From: Candidatus Kryptoniota bacterium
GTDB lineage: Bacteria > Bacteroidota > Ignavibacteria > Kryptoniales > JAKASW01
Direction: 5' to 3'
NCBI GenBank assembly: GCA_036567965.1
Contig: DATCTN010000007.1
Span: 237,009-301,008 of the forward strand
Length of the DNA stretch: 64,000 bases
The notes below the pieces were generated by a model. The model did no database searches and was not told where the DNA came from. It was given only the letters and a program-made list of their open reading frames with translations. Position numbers and translations under genes: made by a program. Of this stretch, positions 8,686 to 18,240 are shown one piece after another (positions within the stretch are counted from its first letter, which is position 1; every line of letters starts with the position of its first letter).

Positions 8686-9474
8686 TCAATGTTTCTGGAA
8701 GACAAGGACCATGAAATCTCCTGATGCTCTAAGGACTGGCCATCGCCTGATCTTAGAGTCGGCGTGTTCAAGCAGCGCACTGAGATCGGAGTGGCGCGTG
8801 AAGAAATCATCTGCCCATAGAGGGGGAGCAAGTATGTTCAATCCGAAAGAGTCGATCAGTTGAAAACCGTTCTCCGCTGCCGCATTTCTAAACGATGACA
8901 TCGTGTGATAAAACAGTTGAACATTTTTTCCCCCTATCCTCGCGTTACCTCCTGCAACCCGCCGAGTCGCTTTCGAGAATTGCCCCTTTGACAGGAATAT
9001 TAAAAATTCGAGGAGACAAAAGTGCGTCACTGAATTTATCAAAAAGATTCCTCCCGGCCGAATGTCCATTCCCATATTTGCGAATACCGGAGAAACCGAT
9101 TCCGAGAAGTTTATTCCTCCGAAGTTGGAGATAACTGCGTCGAATTTCATATCGGCAAACCGAACATTTCGATAATCCCCCACATTGGCCTCTGCCCTGT
9201 CTGTTAGTCCTGAATTGTGAATTGACTCGTTCGCAAATGCGACCATTGTCGAGGAAATATCTATTCCCCGAACAACATGCCCGTGGCGGGCAATCTCGAC
9301 AGTATCGATGCCGGTCCCACAGTTGATGTCGAGAACTCTGCTTCCGCTTCCTAGAATTGAAAGGAAATAATCTAAGACGGTTTTCCTTGCGCGAAGGAAG
9401 TGGGGCGAATAGAGATTCTCCCTATAGTCAAATGCATAACGCTCAAGAGCAGCAGCAACCTCTGCAGCGTTCAG
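8686..9474 (-). CDS. Class I SAM-dependent methyltransferase, probable CTG start
   Basis: A Rossmann-fold methyltransferase. ATG 9246 would remove the SAM-binding motif, yet the same frame upstream encodes it clearly: VLDINCGTG, then VVRGIDIS as motif II. Between that motif and the in-frame stop near 9521 there is no ATG, GTG or TTG. A CTG at 9472-9474 overlaps the upstream radical-SAM stop as CTGA, the exact analogue of an ATGA overlap, so I place the start there (262 codons). A sequencing frameshift or another rare start remains possible. Its neighbours suggest it modifies a product of the radical-SAM enzyme, but the substrate is unknown. Confidence 0.72.
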   Translation of the reverse strand: MNAAEVAAALERYAFDYRENLYSPHFLRARKTVLDYFLSILGSGSRVLDINCGTGIDTVEIARHGHVVRGIDISSTMVAFANESIHNSGLTDRAEANVGDYRNVRFADMKFDAVISNFGGINFSESVSPVFANMGMDIRPGGIFLINSVTHFCLLEFLIFLSKGQFSKATRRVAGGNARIGGKNVQLFYHTMSSFRNAAAENGFQLIDSFGLNILAPPLWADDFFTRHSDLSALLEHADSKIRRWPVLRASGDFMVLVFQKH

Positions 9475-10985
9475 GATGTCTTCAACGCCCTTATCGATTC
9501 CGGTTCTCCTCCCGAACGGCTATTGGGTTCCTGTAATCCGAGAGAAATCCGATTCGGATTTCTCCTTCTCATCAGTTGGAGTCCGATGAGATAAACCGGT
9601 AGAGACAACATACCATACGCCAGAGCTGCGATAGATCTCGGCTTCCATTTTTCAGACCCACTCACTATGCGGCGGATCCGGTGGAGCCTGTGAACCACCT
9701 TGTGCAGGATCCGGTAAAAAGCAGGGCGGAATTCTCCGGGAAATAGAAGCGCGATGTCGTCGCTGTCGAACCAATTTTGTTTTTCGCCCAGACGATTCTT
9801 AACCATCGCATGAAATTTGGTGCTCGGTAAAGGATACGAAACCGAAATCCCAATCTCGTCGGGCATTTCCTGCTTTACCATTTTAAGTGTATCATTTACA
9901 TCAGCAAACGATTCCCCCGGAAATCCAAATTGAAGAAAATACCCGACCCTGATTCCCCGCCACTTCAGCTGGCGAGTTGCGAGTCTGATCTGGTCAACAG
10001 TAGTTCCTTTCTCCATCGAGTCGAGGATCTTCTGTGAACCGCTTTCGGCACCTATCCACACAGTTTCGCAGCCGGATGCCGCAAGCGCGTCGAAGCTGTT
10101 GTCTTTCAGGAGCAGATCGGGCCTTGAGAGGCACTTGTATCGGAATTTCAATCCGGCACAATCGACCTCGCGTCTGAATTCTTCCAGCCAACCTCCCTTC
10201 AATCCGAAAATATCGTCGCAGAACCAAATATGGTCGGGAGCGAATTTCCGAAAAAGAAAGCTTAACTCAGCAACAACCTTTGCCGGAGATCTCGAATTGT
10301 ACACTCGTCCATAAACGGGTTTAGCACACCAGTTACATCCATATGGGCAGCCGCGCGTCGTCACGATATTCATTGAAAAATAGCCGGACGACCAGCACTT
10401 ACGGTAAGACTGAATATCCGCAAGGTCCCAAGCGGGCATTGGGAGTTCATCTAGGTTCGCAACTGTACGACGCGGCTTCGTTCGCACAACTTCATTATCA
10501 AATTGAAATGACAGGCCATCTATTTCATCGAAGCTCCCATTCGACCTTCCGAGAATGCTGTCGCACAGTTCCAGCAGCGTGCGTTCACCTTCTCCCAATA
10601 TTATGAAATCAGCACCCCGGTCGAGATATTCTGCAACATGGTCGGCCGAATCCGAAGTCGAGACTGCGACGATGCATCCCGCTTGTTTCGCAATCTTGAT
10701 CATCCTGAAGGCGGCAATTCGCATTCTGCCGAGACACATCTTGGTCAAATAGTTGAAGCTGTCGTCATATATCGCGACAACCTTCGGAGAATGCATTCGG
10801 ATAGCGTCGATCAACTCATTTTCCGATTGCGCAAGCATTGAATCGAAAAGAGCTACCTCAATACCGCCTTCCCTCAGCACACTTGCAGCGTAAAGAGTGG
10901 CCAGAGGAGGGTAGGGTTGGTTTGTCTTACTCTGCTTTCTATCGAACCGCAAGAAATACGAATGTGTCAAAAGTACTTCAGCCAT
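9471..10985 (-). CDS. Radical SAM protein with N-terminal B12-binding-like domain
   Basis: A 504-residue protein. Residues 1-150 resemble the cobalamin-binding domain of class B radical SAM enzymes (PPLATLYAASVLREGG and a GEGE motif at 131-134). The radical-SAM core carries the 4Fe-4S motif Cys213-x3-Cys217-x2-Cys220 (RGCPYGCNWC). The C-terminal part includes a hydrophobic stretch (LAYGMLSLPVYLIGLQLM). Such enzymes typically carry out methylations or rearrangements on lipids, peptides or secondary metabolites. It overlaps the nucleotidyltransferase gene by 8 nt and the methyltransferase by 4 nt, so the three are coupled. The substrate is unknown. Confidence 0.85.
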   Translation of the reverse strand: MAEVLLTHSYFLRFDRKQSKTNQPYPPLATLYAASVLREGGIEVALFDSMLAQSENELIDAIRMHSPKVVAIYDDSFNYLTKMCLGRMRIAAFRMIKIAKQAGCIVAVSTSDSADHVAEYLDRGADFIILGEGERTLLELCDSILGRSNGSFDEIDGLSFQFDNEVVRTKPRRTVANLDELPMPAWDLADIQSYRKCWSSGYFSMNIVTTRGCPYGCNWCAKPVYGRVYNSRSPAKVVAELSFLFRKFAPDHIWFCDDIFGLKGGWLEEFRREVDCAGLKFRYKCLSRPDLLLKDNSFDALAASGCETVWIGAESGSQKILDSMEKGTTVDQIRLATRQLKWRGIRVGYFLQFGFPGESFADVNDTLKMVKQEMPDEIGISVSYPLPSTKFHAMVKNRLGEKQNWFDSDDIALLFPGEFRPAFYRILHKVVHRLHRIRRIVSGSEKWKPRSIAALAYGMLSLPVYLIGLQLMRRRNPNRISLGLQEPNSRSGGEPESIRALKTS

Positions 10986-11871
10986 CTAACCGTGTCAGCC
11001 TTTCAAGGTTTTCTGTTTTAAGTCGCTCCTCATACGCATCTAAAACAATCGACTGGTAGTCTTTGGGGTGCACCTTGGAAGAGTATGGCGTGGAACGAAA
11101 TAGGAATTCTCTTTTCTCTCTAACAAACTGACGGTATCTCTTCGCCCATAGCTTCCTGTAATACTTCATTAACTTATTGTCAAGTTTCTCGGTGTATCCG
11201 TCGCTGAGAGGAAGCTCGAATACTTTTTGGACAAATGACCTCCGCAACCGCTTGGTTTCCCATTTCAATTTGAAATTCGGATAGAAGTTGTAAATCCATT
11301 CATTTGCGGCTAACAGTTTCCTCAAAAGCTCTTCGTTGTGAAGAGGCTGGAGAGTGACGAGCTCGGTAGCGGTGAAGACGTTTTTCTCAGGAATTTCGAG
11401 GTGGTTCTCGGACAGGAAATAGTTAAGGCACAAAAACTTCTTGCTGTTCAGAAAGAATATCTTCTTGAACATCGTCAGTATTGCCCTGCAGATCCAAAGT
11501 CTGCTCTCAGCAGTGATGATGAAGAAATCAATGTCGGCGTCACCGCTGTCAACACCTTTACTGAGTGAGCCTGACAGGTACACTCCTCTGACGAACGGGA
11601 AATGACGGATCAGATTGCCCATGAATCTGGCAGCAGCGAGCATCTTAGCAGCCCTTGCCTGCTGGGTCTTGCGAAGTGAGGCGATTTCGTGGCCTTCCCT
11701 CAGATGATAAAGTCCATCCGAGGATCTGAGTCCTGCTTTTCTCAACTTCAACGTAAACTCCTCCTTGTGTTCCTTAACTGGAAGAAAGCTGTACAGCTCT
11801 TCCTCAGTCAATGGAAAGTCGAATAAGTCGAAGTATAGCAGTGCTGCTCGCGCGTTACGCTCAAAACTCAT
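10978..11871 (-). CDS. Nucleotidyltransferase-fold protein
   Basis: A 297-residue protein with the minimal nucleotidyltransferase signature: GS at 101-102 (YLSGSLSKG) and the metal-binding Asp pair at 111 and 113 (GDADIDFF). Before it lies a winged-helix-like N-terminus (YFDLFDFPLTEEELYSFL). The rest is helical and basic. I start at ATG 11869-11871 (MSFERN); the open frame reaches 12000, but the added residues look non-coding. It is the first gene of the leftward radical-SAM block. It could transfer a nucleotide to a small molecule or protein, but I cannot name the substrate. Confidence 0.72.
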   Translation of the reverse strand: MSFERNARAALLYFDLFDFPLTEEELYSFLPVKEHKEEFTLKLRKAGLRSSDGLYHLREGHEIASLRKTQQARAAKMLAAARFMGNLIRHFPFVRGVYLSGSLSKGVDSGDADIDFFIITAESRLWICRAILTMFKKIFFLNSKKFLCLNYFLSENHLEIPEKNVFTATELVTLQPLHNEELLRKLLAANEWIYNFYPNFKLKWETKRLRRSFVQKVFELPLSDGYTEKLDNKLMKYYRKLWAKRYRQFVREKREFLFRSTPYSSKVHPKDYQSIVLDAYEERLKTENLERLTRLDG

Positions 11872-12071
11872 TTCCAGTTTCAACTTCCCACCAGAGGCGC
11901 AAGTTCCGACACCGGTGTGAATTTCGTCATAGAAGTTCTGACGAGTGATCTTTAGACCCGAGATCGCATGCGAGACACGACTCTTAAATGCCGGGCACAT
12001 ATCGGCAATTTCAAGAATTGCTGAAATTGATTTTTCAACATTCGACTACTAAAATTGAACCGCCACTATTG

Positions 12072-12125
12072 CCGGCCTTGAAAGCGGCAGATTAAATCAA
12101 GCCGGAGACTCGGCCAGACCGGCCG
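12072..12125 (+). promoter_or_regulatory. Structured leader of kbl (two GC-rich hairpins)
   Basis: CCGGCCTTGA at 12072-12081 pairs with TCAAGCCGG at 12097-12105 (one bulge). Directly after it, CGGCC-AGACC-GGCCG at 12111-12125 forms a second hairpin. Both lie about 70 nt before the kbl start. There is no U-run, and I do not recognise a glycine riboswitch, so this is only a candidate RNA leader. Confidence 0.3.
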
Positions 12126-12196
12126 CCGGAGTAATATTCAGAAGCGCGCACGGTAAAGCCTTTGTCGACTAATACCAGATAACCGAGGAGAAAAAA

Positions 12197-13390
12197 ATGT
12201 ACGGAAAGTTTCAGGAATACTTGAGGGATCAGCTAAATTCAATTCGTGATGGGGGTATGTACAAGGAAGAACGTATAATCGCTTCCGCACAGGGGCCCGT
12301 GATCCGGCTGAAAGATGGGCGTGAAGTATTGAACTTCTGTGCCAATAACTATCTCGGTCTTTCAAGCCATCCAAAGGTAGTAGAAGCCGCAAAACGCGGA
12401 CTCGACCGGCGGGGGTACGGATTGTCCTCCGTGAGATTCATATGTGGCACACAAGACATCCATAAGGAACTTGAGCAGAAAATTTCAGGCTTCCTCAAAA
12501 TGGAGGACACAATTCTCTATGCCGCGTGTTTTGACGCGAACGGCGGAATTTTCGAACCGCTCCTCACGGAGCAAGATGCGATAATATCGGACGAGCTCAA
12601 TCATGCGAGCATCATCGACGGGATTCGGGGTTCTAAGGCCGCAAGGTATCGGTATAGGCACGCTGACATGACCGACCTCGAAGATAAGCTGAAGGAGTCC
12701 TCACAATCCCGGTTCAAGATGGTGGCAACAGACGGCGTCTTCTCGATGGACGGTGACATTGCAAAGCTTGACCAGATATGTAACCTTGCCGAGAAGTATG
12801 GTGCGTTAGTTATGGTGGATGACTCCCACGCGACCGGGTTTGTTGGAAAGACCGGGCGTGGAAGCATCGAATACAAAGGGGTGATGGGGAGAGTCGACCT
12901 TGTAACTAGCACCCTCGGCAAAGCCGCGGGCGGAGCTTCCGGAGGCTTTACAAGCGGCAGGAGAGAGGTTATAGAATACCTTAGGCAAAGATCCCGACCC
13001 TATCTGTTTTCTAACACATTACCACCCCCGATCGTAAGTGCAGCGATAGCAGTCTTTGATCTTCTTGAGTCCACTACGGCGCTGCGCGACAAGCTAGAGC
13101 AGAATACAAAATACTTCCGTGAGGCGATGACGCAACGTGGATTTGACATCAAGCCCGGCGAACATCCTATAGTACCGATCATGCTTTATGAGGCGAAGCT
13201 GGCTACAGCGTTCGCGAATGACCTACTCGATGAAGGAATTTACGTTATCGGCTTCTCATTTCCGGTAGTGCCGAAGGACCACGCAAGAATCCGTGTTCAG
13301 TTATCGGCGGCACACACCAAAGAGCATCTCGACAAGGCAATCGAAGCGTTTACTCGTATCGGGAGGAAGCGCGGAACAATAAAGCCCTGA
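12197..13390 (+). CDS. kbl: Glycine C-acetyltransferase (2-amino-3-ketobutyrate CoA ligase)
   Basis: A 397-residue PLP enzyme of the alpha-oxoamine synthase family. It interconverts glycine plus acetyl-CoA with 2-amino-3-oxobutyrate plus CoA. The PLP lysine is about residue 242 ([14 protein letters not shown]), and the substrate motif [14 protein letters not shown] is near the N-terminus. The sequence [16 protein letters not shown] is characteristic of Kbl rather than BioF or HemA. A clear GAGGAG lies 7 nt before the ATG. The usual partner threonine dehydrogenase is not adjacent, so threonine breakdown would need tdh elsewhere. The gene stands alone behind a structured leader. Confidence 0.93.
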   Translation: MYGKFQEYLRDQLNSIRDGGMYKEERIIASAQGPVIRLKDGREVLNFCANNYLGLSSHPKVVEAAKRGLDRRGYGLSSVRFICGTQDIHKELEQKISGFLKMEDTILYAACFDANGGIFEPLLTEQDAIISDELNHASIIDGIRGSKAARYRYRHADMTDLEDKLKESSQSRFKMVATDGVFSMDGDIAKLDQICNLAEKYGALVMVDDSHATGFVGKTGRGSIEYKGVMGRVDLVTSTLGKAAGGASGGFTSGRREVIEYLRQRSRPYLFSNTLPPPIVSAAIAVFDLLESTTALRDKLEQNTKYFREAMTQRGFDIKPGEHPIVPIMLYEAKLATAFANDLLDEGIYVIGFSFPVVPKDHARIRVQLSAAHTKEHLDKAIEAFTRIGRKRGTIKP

Positions 13391-13444
13391 AATGAAATCA
13401 TCAGGCCCGGAATAAGTTTACGTAATGTAAGAGGATAGTCACGA

Positions 13445-14320
13445 TTACTTGACCAGCGACAAAAGGGTCTTAATGTTCTTTATGTCGAATGTGTACCCGT
13501 CCTCACCCTTAGGAGTTTCGAGGAGCTTCGGGATTCTCGAGAAGCGCTTGTCGTTCATGATAAAACCAAATGCCGTCTTTCCAATTTCCCCCTTCCCGAT
13601 ATGCTCATGTCTATCAACTCTTGATCCAAGGGGTTTCTTGGCGTCGTTAAGATGGATTGCGTGGAGCTTGTCAAATCCGATAATCTCGCCAAACTTATCC
13701 ATGGTCGCGCGGTAAGTTTCGCGTGTGCGAATGTCATATCCAGAAGCAAAAATATGGCAGGTATCGAGACAGACTCCGACTCTCGAGACATCCTTGATGT
13801 GGGAAATCATCTCGGCTATTTCCTCGAATGAGCTTCCTACCGTGGTCCCTTGTCCCGCCGTGGTCTCGATCAGAGTCATCACCTTAAAGTTCCTGGTCGA
13901 CTCGTGTGCCTCGTTAAGCGACTCCGAGACCAGCAAGATGCCCTCTTTCCTCTCTCTGGTCGTGTGAGCGCCAGGATGAAAAACCAGGTAGTCGATGCCG
14001 AGCGCATGACACCGCATGATTTCTTTTGTGAACGAATAACGTGATCTGGCGAGTATCGACTCATCCGCAGCGCACAGGTTTATCAAATATGAATCATGCG
14101 AAACGACTATCCCAACTTTTGACTTATTCCTTGCGTCGAGGTATTTTTTGATGTCATCAACCGACAGCTCAGGATCTTTCCACTGATTAGAGTTCTTGGT
14201 GAATATCTGAATTGCAGTGCAACCCACCGCATCTGCCCTTTCAAAGGCGGTGTACAAGCCACCGGCCGTCGACATATGCGCACCGAGCAGAATGTGCTTA
14301 TCAATTTTAACAGGTTTCAT
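13445..14320 (-). CDS. nfo: Deoxyribonuclease IV (AP endonuclease)
   Basis: A 291-residue TIM-barrel AP endonuclease of the EndoIV family, which cleaves DNA 5' to abasic sites in base-excision repair. The N-terminal LLGAHMSTAGGL, the metal-ligand stretches VFHPGAH and GVCLDTCHIFASGYD, and the C-terminal HLNDAKKPLGSRVDRHEHIG block are all present. Length is normal. It is convergent with kbl (54 bp gap) and divergent from anmK (29 bp). Confidence 0.95.
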   Translation of the reverse strand: MKPVKIDKHILLGAHMSTAGGLYTAFERADAVGCTAIQIFTKNSNQWKDPELSVDDIKKYLDARNKSKVGIVVSHDSYLINLCAADESILARSRYSFTKEIMRCHALGIDYLVFHPGAHTTRERKEGILLVSESLNEAHESTRNFKVMTLIETTAGQGTTVGSSFEEIAEMISHIKDVSRVGVCLDTCHIFASGYDIRTRETYRATMDKFGEIIGFDKLHAIHLNDAKKPLGSRVDRHEHIGKGEIGKTAFGFIMNDKRFSRIPKLLETPKGEDGYTFDIKNIKTLLSLVK

Positions 14321-14349
14321 CGTGGAATTTAGTTCAACGGGAAATCAAA

Positions 14350-15531
14350 ATGAAACTACTTGAAAGACTGGCTAAGAAACGATTAAAGCTCGCCGTCGGT
14401 CTGATGAGTGGAACAAGTGCGGACGGGATCGACGCGGCGCTTGTCAGGATCGAGGGACGCGGTGTCAAAACAAAGGTCCGGCTCATTGACTTCCTCACCG
14501 AGCCTTATCCGAATGGATTAAGGGAGATGATTCTTCGAAATTCGCAGCAGCACACGGGAGATGTCGCCGAGATCTCGCAACTGAATTTCCTGATTGCCAC
14601 ACTTTCATCCGAACTAGTGAAAAAACTCCTAAGTCATTCCGGTGTGAAACGGGAAAGGATCGACTTCATCGGATCCCACGGTCACACAATCCATCACATT
14701 CCGAGGCCCGTGGATTTCTTCGGTCATAAGGTATCTTCCACGCTTCAGATAGGCGACCCGTCTGTCATCGCTAAACTTACGGGAGTTATCACTGTGGGCG
14801 ACTTCCGGGTCGGGGACGTCGCGGTAGGAGGTGAAGGTGCCCCGCTTGTTCCTTTCTTTGATTATATCTTCTTTCGCTCGTCGAGTGTGACGCGCGGCCT
14901 CCTAAACATCGGAGGCATCGCGAATATTACTCACCTTCCACGGCGCTGTGACACGGACGACGTCGTCGCATTTGACACCGGTCCCGGAAATATGATCATC
15001 GATCAGCTCACCAAAATGTTTTACGGAACTCCATTTGATGACGGCGGGAAAATCGCGTCCAGCGGTCGTGTACATGAGAGCGTCATGGAATATCTTTCGG
15101 CGGATGACTTCATCAGTGCACCGCCGCCCAAATCCACGGGTCGTGAAAGGTATGGAACGGAATTTGTGTCGCGACTGGTTTCGAAGTTCAATCAACAGGC
15201 GCCCGCAGATATGATTGCGTCAGCAACTGATTTTACCGCCAGATCAGTTTACACAAACTATGAAAGATTCTTGCGCAAGAACGGGAAGATCAAGGAGCTT
15301 TATGTTAGCGGAGGTGGGGCGCACAACCCGTTCATGCTCGCGTCACTGGAACGATATTTCGCAAATACGAAGGTGCAGACCGCGGAGAAGATCGGAATGT
15401 CCTCAGATGCGAAGGAGGCAATTTGTTTTGCGGTGCTGGCGAACGAAACGCTCTCAGGAAACCCCGCAAATCTTCCTCGAGTAACTGGAGCGACGAGGAA
15501 AACAGTTCTTGGGAAAATCTGTCTTCCCTGA
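14350..15531 (+). CDS. anmK: Anhydro-N-acetylmuramic acid kinase
   Basis: A 393-residue member of the ASKHA kinase fold. The nucleotide-binding motif GLMSGTSADGIDAAL is near residue 17, FDTGPGNMIID is in the middle, and YVSGGGAHNPFML is near the C-terminus. AnmK opens and phosphorylates 1,6-anhydro-MurNAc to MurNAc-6-P in peptidoglycan recycling. No other recycling gene (murQ, ampG) is beside it. A GGGA ribosome site precedes the ATG. Confidence 0.95.
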   Translation: MKLLERLAKKRLKLAVGLMSGTSADGIDAALVRIEGRGVKTKVRLIDFLTEPYPNGLREMILRNSQQHTGDVAEISQLNFLIATLSSELVKKLLSHSGVKRERIDFIGSHGHTIHHIPRPVDFFGHKVSSTLQIGDPSVIAKLTGVITVGDFRVGDVAVGGEGAPLVPFFDYIFFRSSSVTRGLLNIGGIANITHLPRRCDTDDVVAFDTGPGNMIIDQLTKMFYGTPFDDGGKIASSGRVHESVMEYLSADDFISAPPPKSTGRERYGTEFVSRLVSKFNQQAPADMIASATDFTARSVYTNYERFLRKNGKIKELYVSGGGAHNPFMLASLERYFANTKVQTAEKIGMSSDAKEAICFAVLANETLSGNPANLPRVTGATRKTVLGKICLP

Positions 15532-15596
15532 CAGTCACAAGATCGAGCTTGTGTTCGGCAGTCTGAGCCGCCGATGGTGAGTCTTGGCGCGAAATC

Positions 15597-17882
15597 CTAT
15601 TTCAACACGTCACGAATCGCCTTGGCGAGCGCACGCGGCGTGAATGGTTTTTGAATGAAATTTATCCCTTCATCCAAAATCCCGCGATGTGCAATTACAT
15701 CAGCGGTGTAGCCCGACATGAACAACGTTTTGATTGCAGGTCGCATCTTCAACACTCTGTCTCTTAATTCTTTACCGTTCATCACGGGCATGATTACATC
15801 GGTCAACAGCACTTGGATTTCCGCATTGTATGCTTCGCATAGCAGAATAGCTTCTCCGGGCGTCCATGCCGATAGCACTTTGTAACCATATTCCTCAAGA
15901 CTCTTCTTCGCCAGCTCCAGCAAATCCGCCTGATCTTCCACAACAAGTATCGTCGCATTCCCTGCCAGATTATCCGTGCCTTGAAGCTCCTGGCCCGTTT
16001 CTTCCCTGCCATATGCCCTTGGAAGGTACACTCTGATCGTCGTGCCTTTTCCGGGTTCACTATATACGTTTATGTTTCCTCCGTTCTGCTTGACGATTCC
16101 GTAAACGGTGGACATACCAAGTCCTGTCCCAGCCCCTTTGGGTTTCGTCGTAAAGAACGGCTCAAAGATCTTCTCCTGTGTGTCTCTGTCCATTCCGCGT
16201 CCATCATCTGTGAACGAGACAACCACATACTCTCCAAGCAGAAAGTCTCTGTGTCCCAGTACGTAATTCTCCTCGATCTTCACATTTGAAGTCTCGATTG
16301 ACACGGTGCCCACATCGTCGATCGCATCGCGGGAATTCGATGACAGGTTTATGAGTATCTGGTCGAATTGCGTCGGGTCGATCTTTGTATTCCAGAGTTC
16401 CTTCTTCAGGTTAAGCGACAGCTTGATGTTTTCGCCCATAAGACGTTGCAACATCTGCCTGATAGATTCGATAGCCGGATTCAGATTAAGAATCTTCGGG
16501 GAGACGATTTCCCTGCGCGCGAAAGCAAGGAGCTGTCTGGTGAGTTCACCTCCTCGGCTTGCCGCATTTAAAATCGCCTCCAGATCATGGTACAGAGGAT
16601 CATCCTTGCGAAGCTTGGTTACCGCTAGTTCTGCATACCCAAGGATGACGCCGAGAATGTTATTGTAGTCGTGGGCGACACCGCCGGCCAGTCTTCCTAT
16701 GCCTTCAAGCTTTTGCGCCTGGATAAGTTGTCTCTCGAGAGACTTGCGTTCGGTCTCATCAATCAAGTATTGCCTGATCTTGACAAGTTTACCTTCCCCG
16801 TCAAAGATCCCGACAAAATTCGCGCGAATGAAGAGCGAAGTCCCGTCCACCCTCTTCAGCTCCAGTTCGTGCTCGGTGAGCTTCTTTTTCATCCTCAGAA
16901 GTTCCAGTAATGATGCTCGATTTTCTTTGTTGGGATACAACCTGAGAATACTTGATCCGAGGGCTTGTTCACGGGACTTGAAACCGAACATTTTAACGAA
17001 CGACATATTGCATTCGCTTATTGTGCCATCAACGAGCGTGAGAGCATCGGCCGTAGCATCCTCTTCAAAGAACGTTCTGAACTGCTCCTCGCTTCTTCTT
17101 AACGCCTCTTCCATTTGCTTGCGGTACGTCATGTCCTGGACGGTGGTCCTGATACCGAGAATTGACTTTGAATCATCGACCAGGATGCGATCTTCGACAA
17201 GCAGAGGTAATTCTGAACCATCCTTTCGCTTGAACTCTCGCTCGTAGCTTTTACCGGCGGGTTGTTCGCCTGCGAGCTTCCTGAGCGTTGCGCCTTTGGA
17301 TTGTTCTGAATTCGCGGCAAACTCCCAGATAAAATGACCGAACATATCGTCGAGATCGTAACCGAGTAGATCGAGCTCAGTACGATTGACGCTGACAATT
17401 CTTCCACTCCGATCCAGTTCGTGGTAACCGACTGGAGCCTCATCGAACAGGCTCCTGTACCGCTCCTCGCTAAACCGGAGATCTTTCCGAAGAGCGTGTT
17501 CTTCGTTCATATTGTGTACTACGATGAGCAGGCCGCTGCGACTCTCGAACTGAATAGGATAAGAATCAATTTCAACCGTGAGGACTTTTCCCGCCGCGGA
17601 GCGATGCGAAAACGGTCCGGACCTGACAGAAGAAGAGACATTTCTCAGGAGATCTTTCGGATTCTCCGATATAAACGAAGGGTGCCAGAGTTGAGTCGCG
17701 TCCAACTTGAGAAACTCTGTCCTCGTGTAGTCATAAACTCGGAGCGCAGCGTCGTTAACCGCAAGAATCCTGAACTTATCAGAATCATGAATCCACATTG
17801 GAAGTGGATTGCAGTCGAAGACAGCGCGGTACAATGCGTTGGCATCTGATGATCTACCCGCTGACACGTCTTGCCCTGACAT
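15597..17882 (-). CDS. Soluble hybrid histidine kinase with PAS domains and C-terminal receiver
   Basis: A 761-residue signal protein without membrane helices. About three PAS domains occupy residues 12-390 (including YRSLFDEAPVGYHELDRSG and FRTFFEEDATADAL). The HisKA box has the phospho-accepting His404 (GGVAHDYNNILG). The HATPase_c domain has an N box, a DGRGM motif and GTGLGMSTVYGIV. The receiver at about 640-757 has the phospho-acceptor Asp695 (TDVIMPVMNG) and the conserved Lys (IQKPF). Having its own receiver, it may relay to an Hpt protein or act as a cytoplasmic sensor. No cognate DNA-binding regulator is adjacent and the signal is unknown. Confidence 0.9.
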   Translation of the reverse strand: MSGQDVSAGRSSDANALYRAVFDCNPLPMWIHDSDKFRILAVNDAALRVYDYTRTEFLKLDATQLWHPSFISENPKDLLRNVSSSVRSGPFSHRSAAGKVLTVEIDSYPIQFESRSGLLIVVHNMNEEHALRKDLRFSEERYRSLFDEAPVGYHELDRSGRIVSVNRTELDLLGYDLDDMFGHFIWEFAANSEQSKGATLRKLAGEQPAGKSYEREFKRKDGSELPLLVEDRILVDDSKSILGIRTTVQDMTYRKQMEEALRRSEEQFRTFFEEDATADALTLVDGTISECNMSFVKMFGFKSREQALGSSILRLYPNKENRASLLELLRMKKKLTEHELELKRVDGTSLFIRANFVGIFDGEGKLVKIRQYLIDETERKSLERQLIQAQKLEGIGRLAGGVAHDYNNILGVILGYAELAVTKLRKDDPLYHDLEAILNAASRGGELTRQLLAFARREIVSPKILNLNPAIESIRQMLQRLMGENIKLSLNLKKELWNTKIDPTQFDQILINLSSNSRDAIDDVGTVSIETSNVKIEENYVLGHRDFLLGEYVVVSFTDDGRGMDRDTQEKIFEPFFTTKPKGAGTGLGMSTVYGIVKQNGGNINVYSEPGKGTTIRVYLPRAYGREETGQELQGTDNLAGNATILVVEDQADLLELAKKSLEEYGYKVLSAWTPGEAILLCEAYNAEIQVLLTDVIMPVMNGKELRDRVLKMRPAIKTLFMSGYTADVIAHRGILDEGINFIQKPFTPRALAKAIRDVLK

Positions 17883-18240
17883 TTACATACTCCAAAAATG
17901 AAATTTCCAATTCTGAGCGCATTTACCTGCCACAGGATAAATGTTGCGGCCCCCGGGTCATCGCGCAAGATCGCGAAATAGCAAGCGTCTAGCCTTTGCC
18001 GCTGTTAGAGGAGGAAAACCTCCTGTGCCGTACACCGTAATCATGTATTGGACGGCGTACGGTCGGTCCGCAAGATTGAAGTTATGTTTCGTACCCAAGA
18101 CATTCAACGCTCGGCATCACACTCTCCGAAGCAAAGCCACTTCTCTCTTGAACTATCACTTAGATGGATTTCAATTTGAGGTAACGAGGAAGACGATGGT
18201 GCTCAAGGTCTGAAGCCTCCATCATCTTCCCAAAAAAGTG
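17883..18240. other. Intergenic region with hairpins
   Basis: I see no gene in this 358-bp stretch between the kinase start and the YceI-like gene end. It contains a perfect hairpin AGGAGG-AAAA-CCTCCT (18009-18024), an inverted pair CCGTAC/GTACGG around 18027-18061, and an imperfect hairpin at about 18189-18231. None has a following T-run, so I do not call them terminators. Confidence 0.4.

Noticed and set aside
12001-12196. Glycine riboswitch before kbl
   Set aside because: The two hairpins do not show the conserved glycine-aptamer segments I would expect.
15536-15553. Terminator after anmK (CACAAG-ATCGAG-CTTGTG)
   Set aside because: The 6-bp stem has no following T-run.
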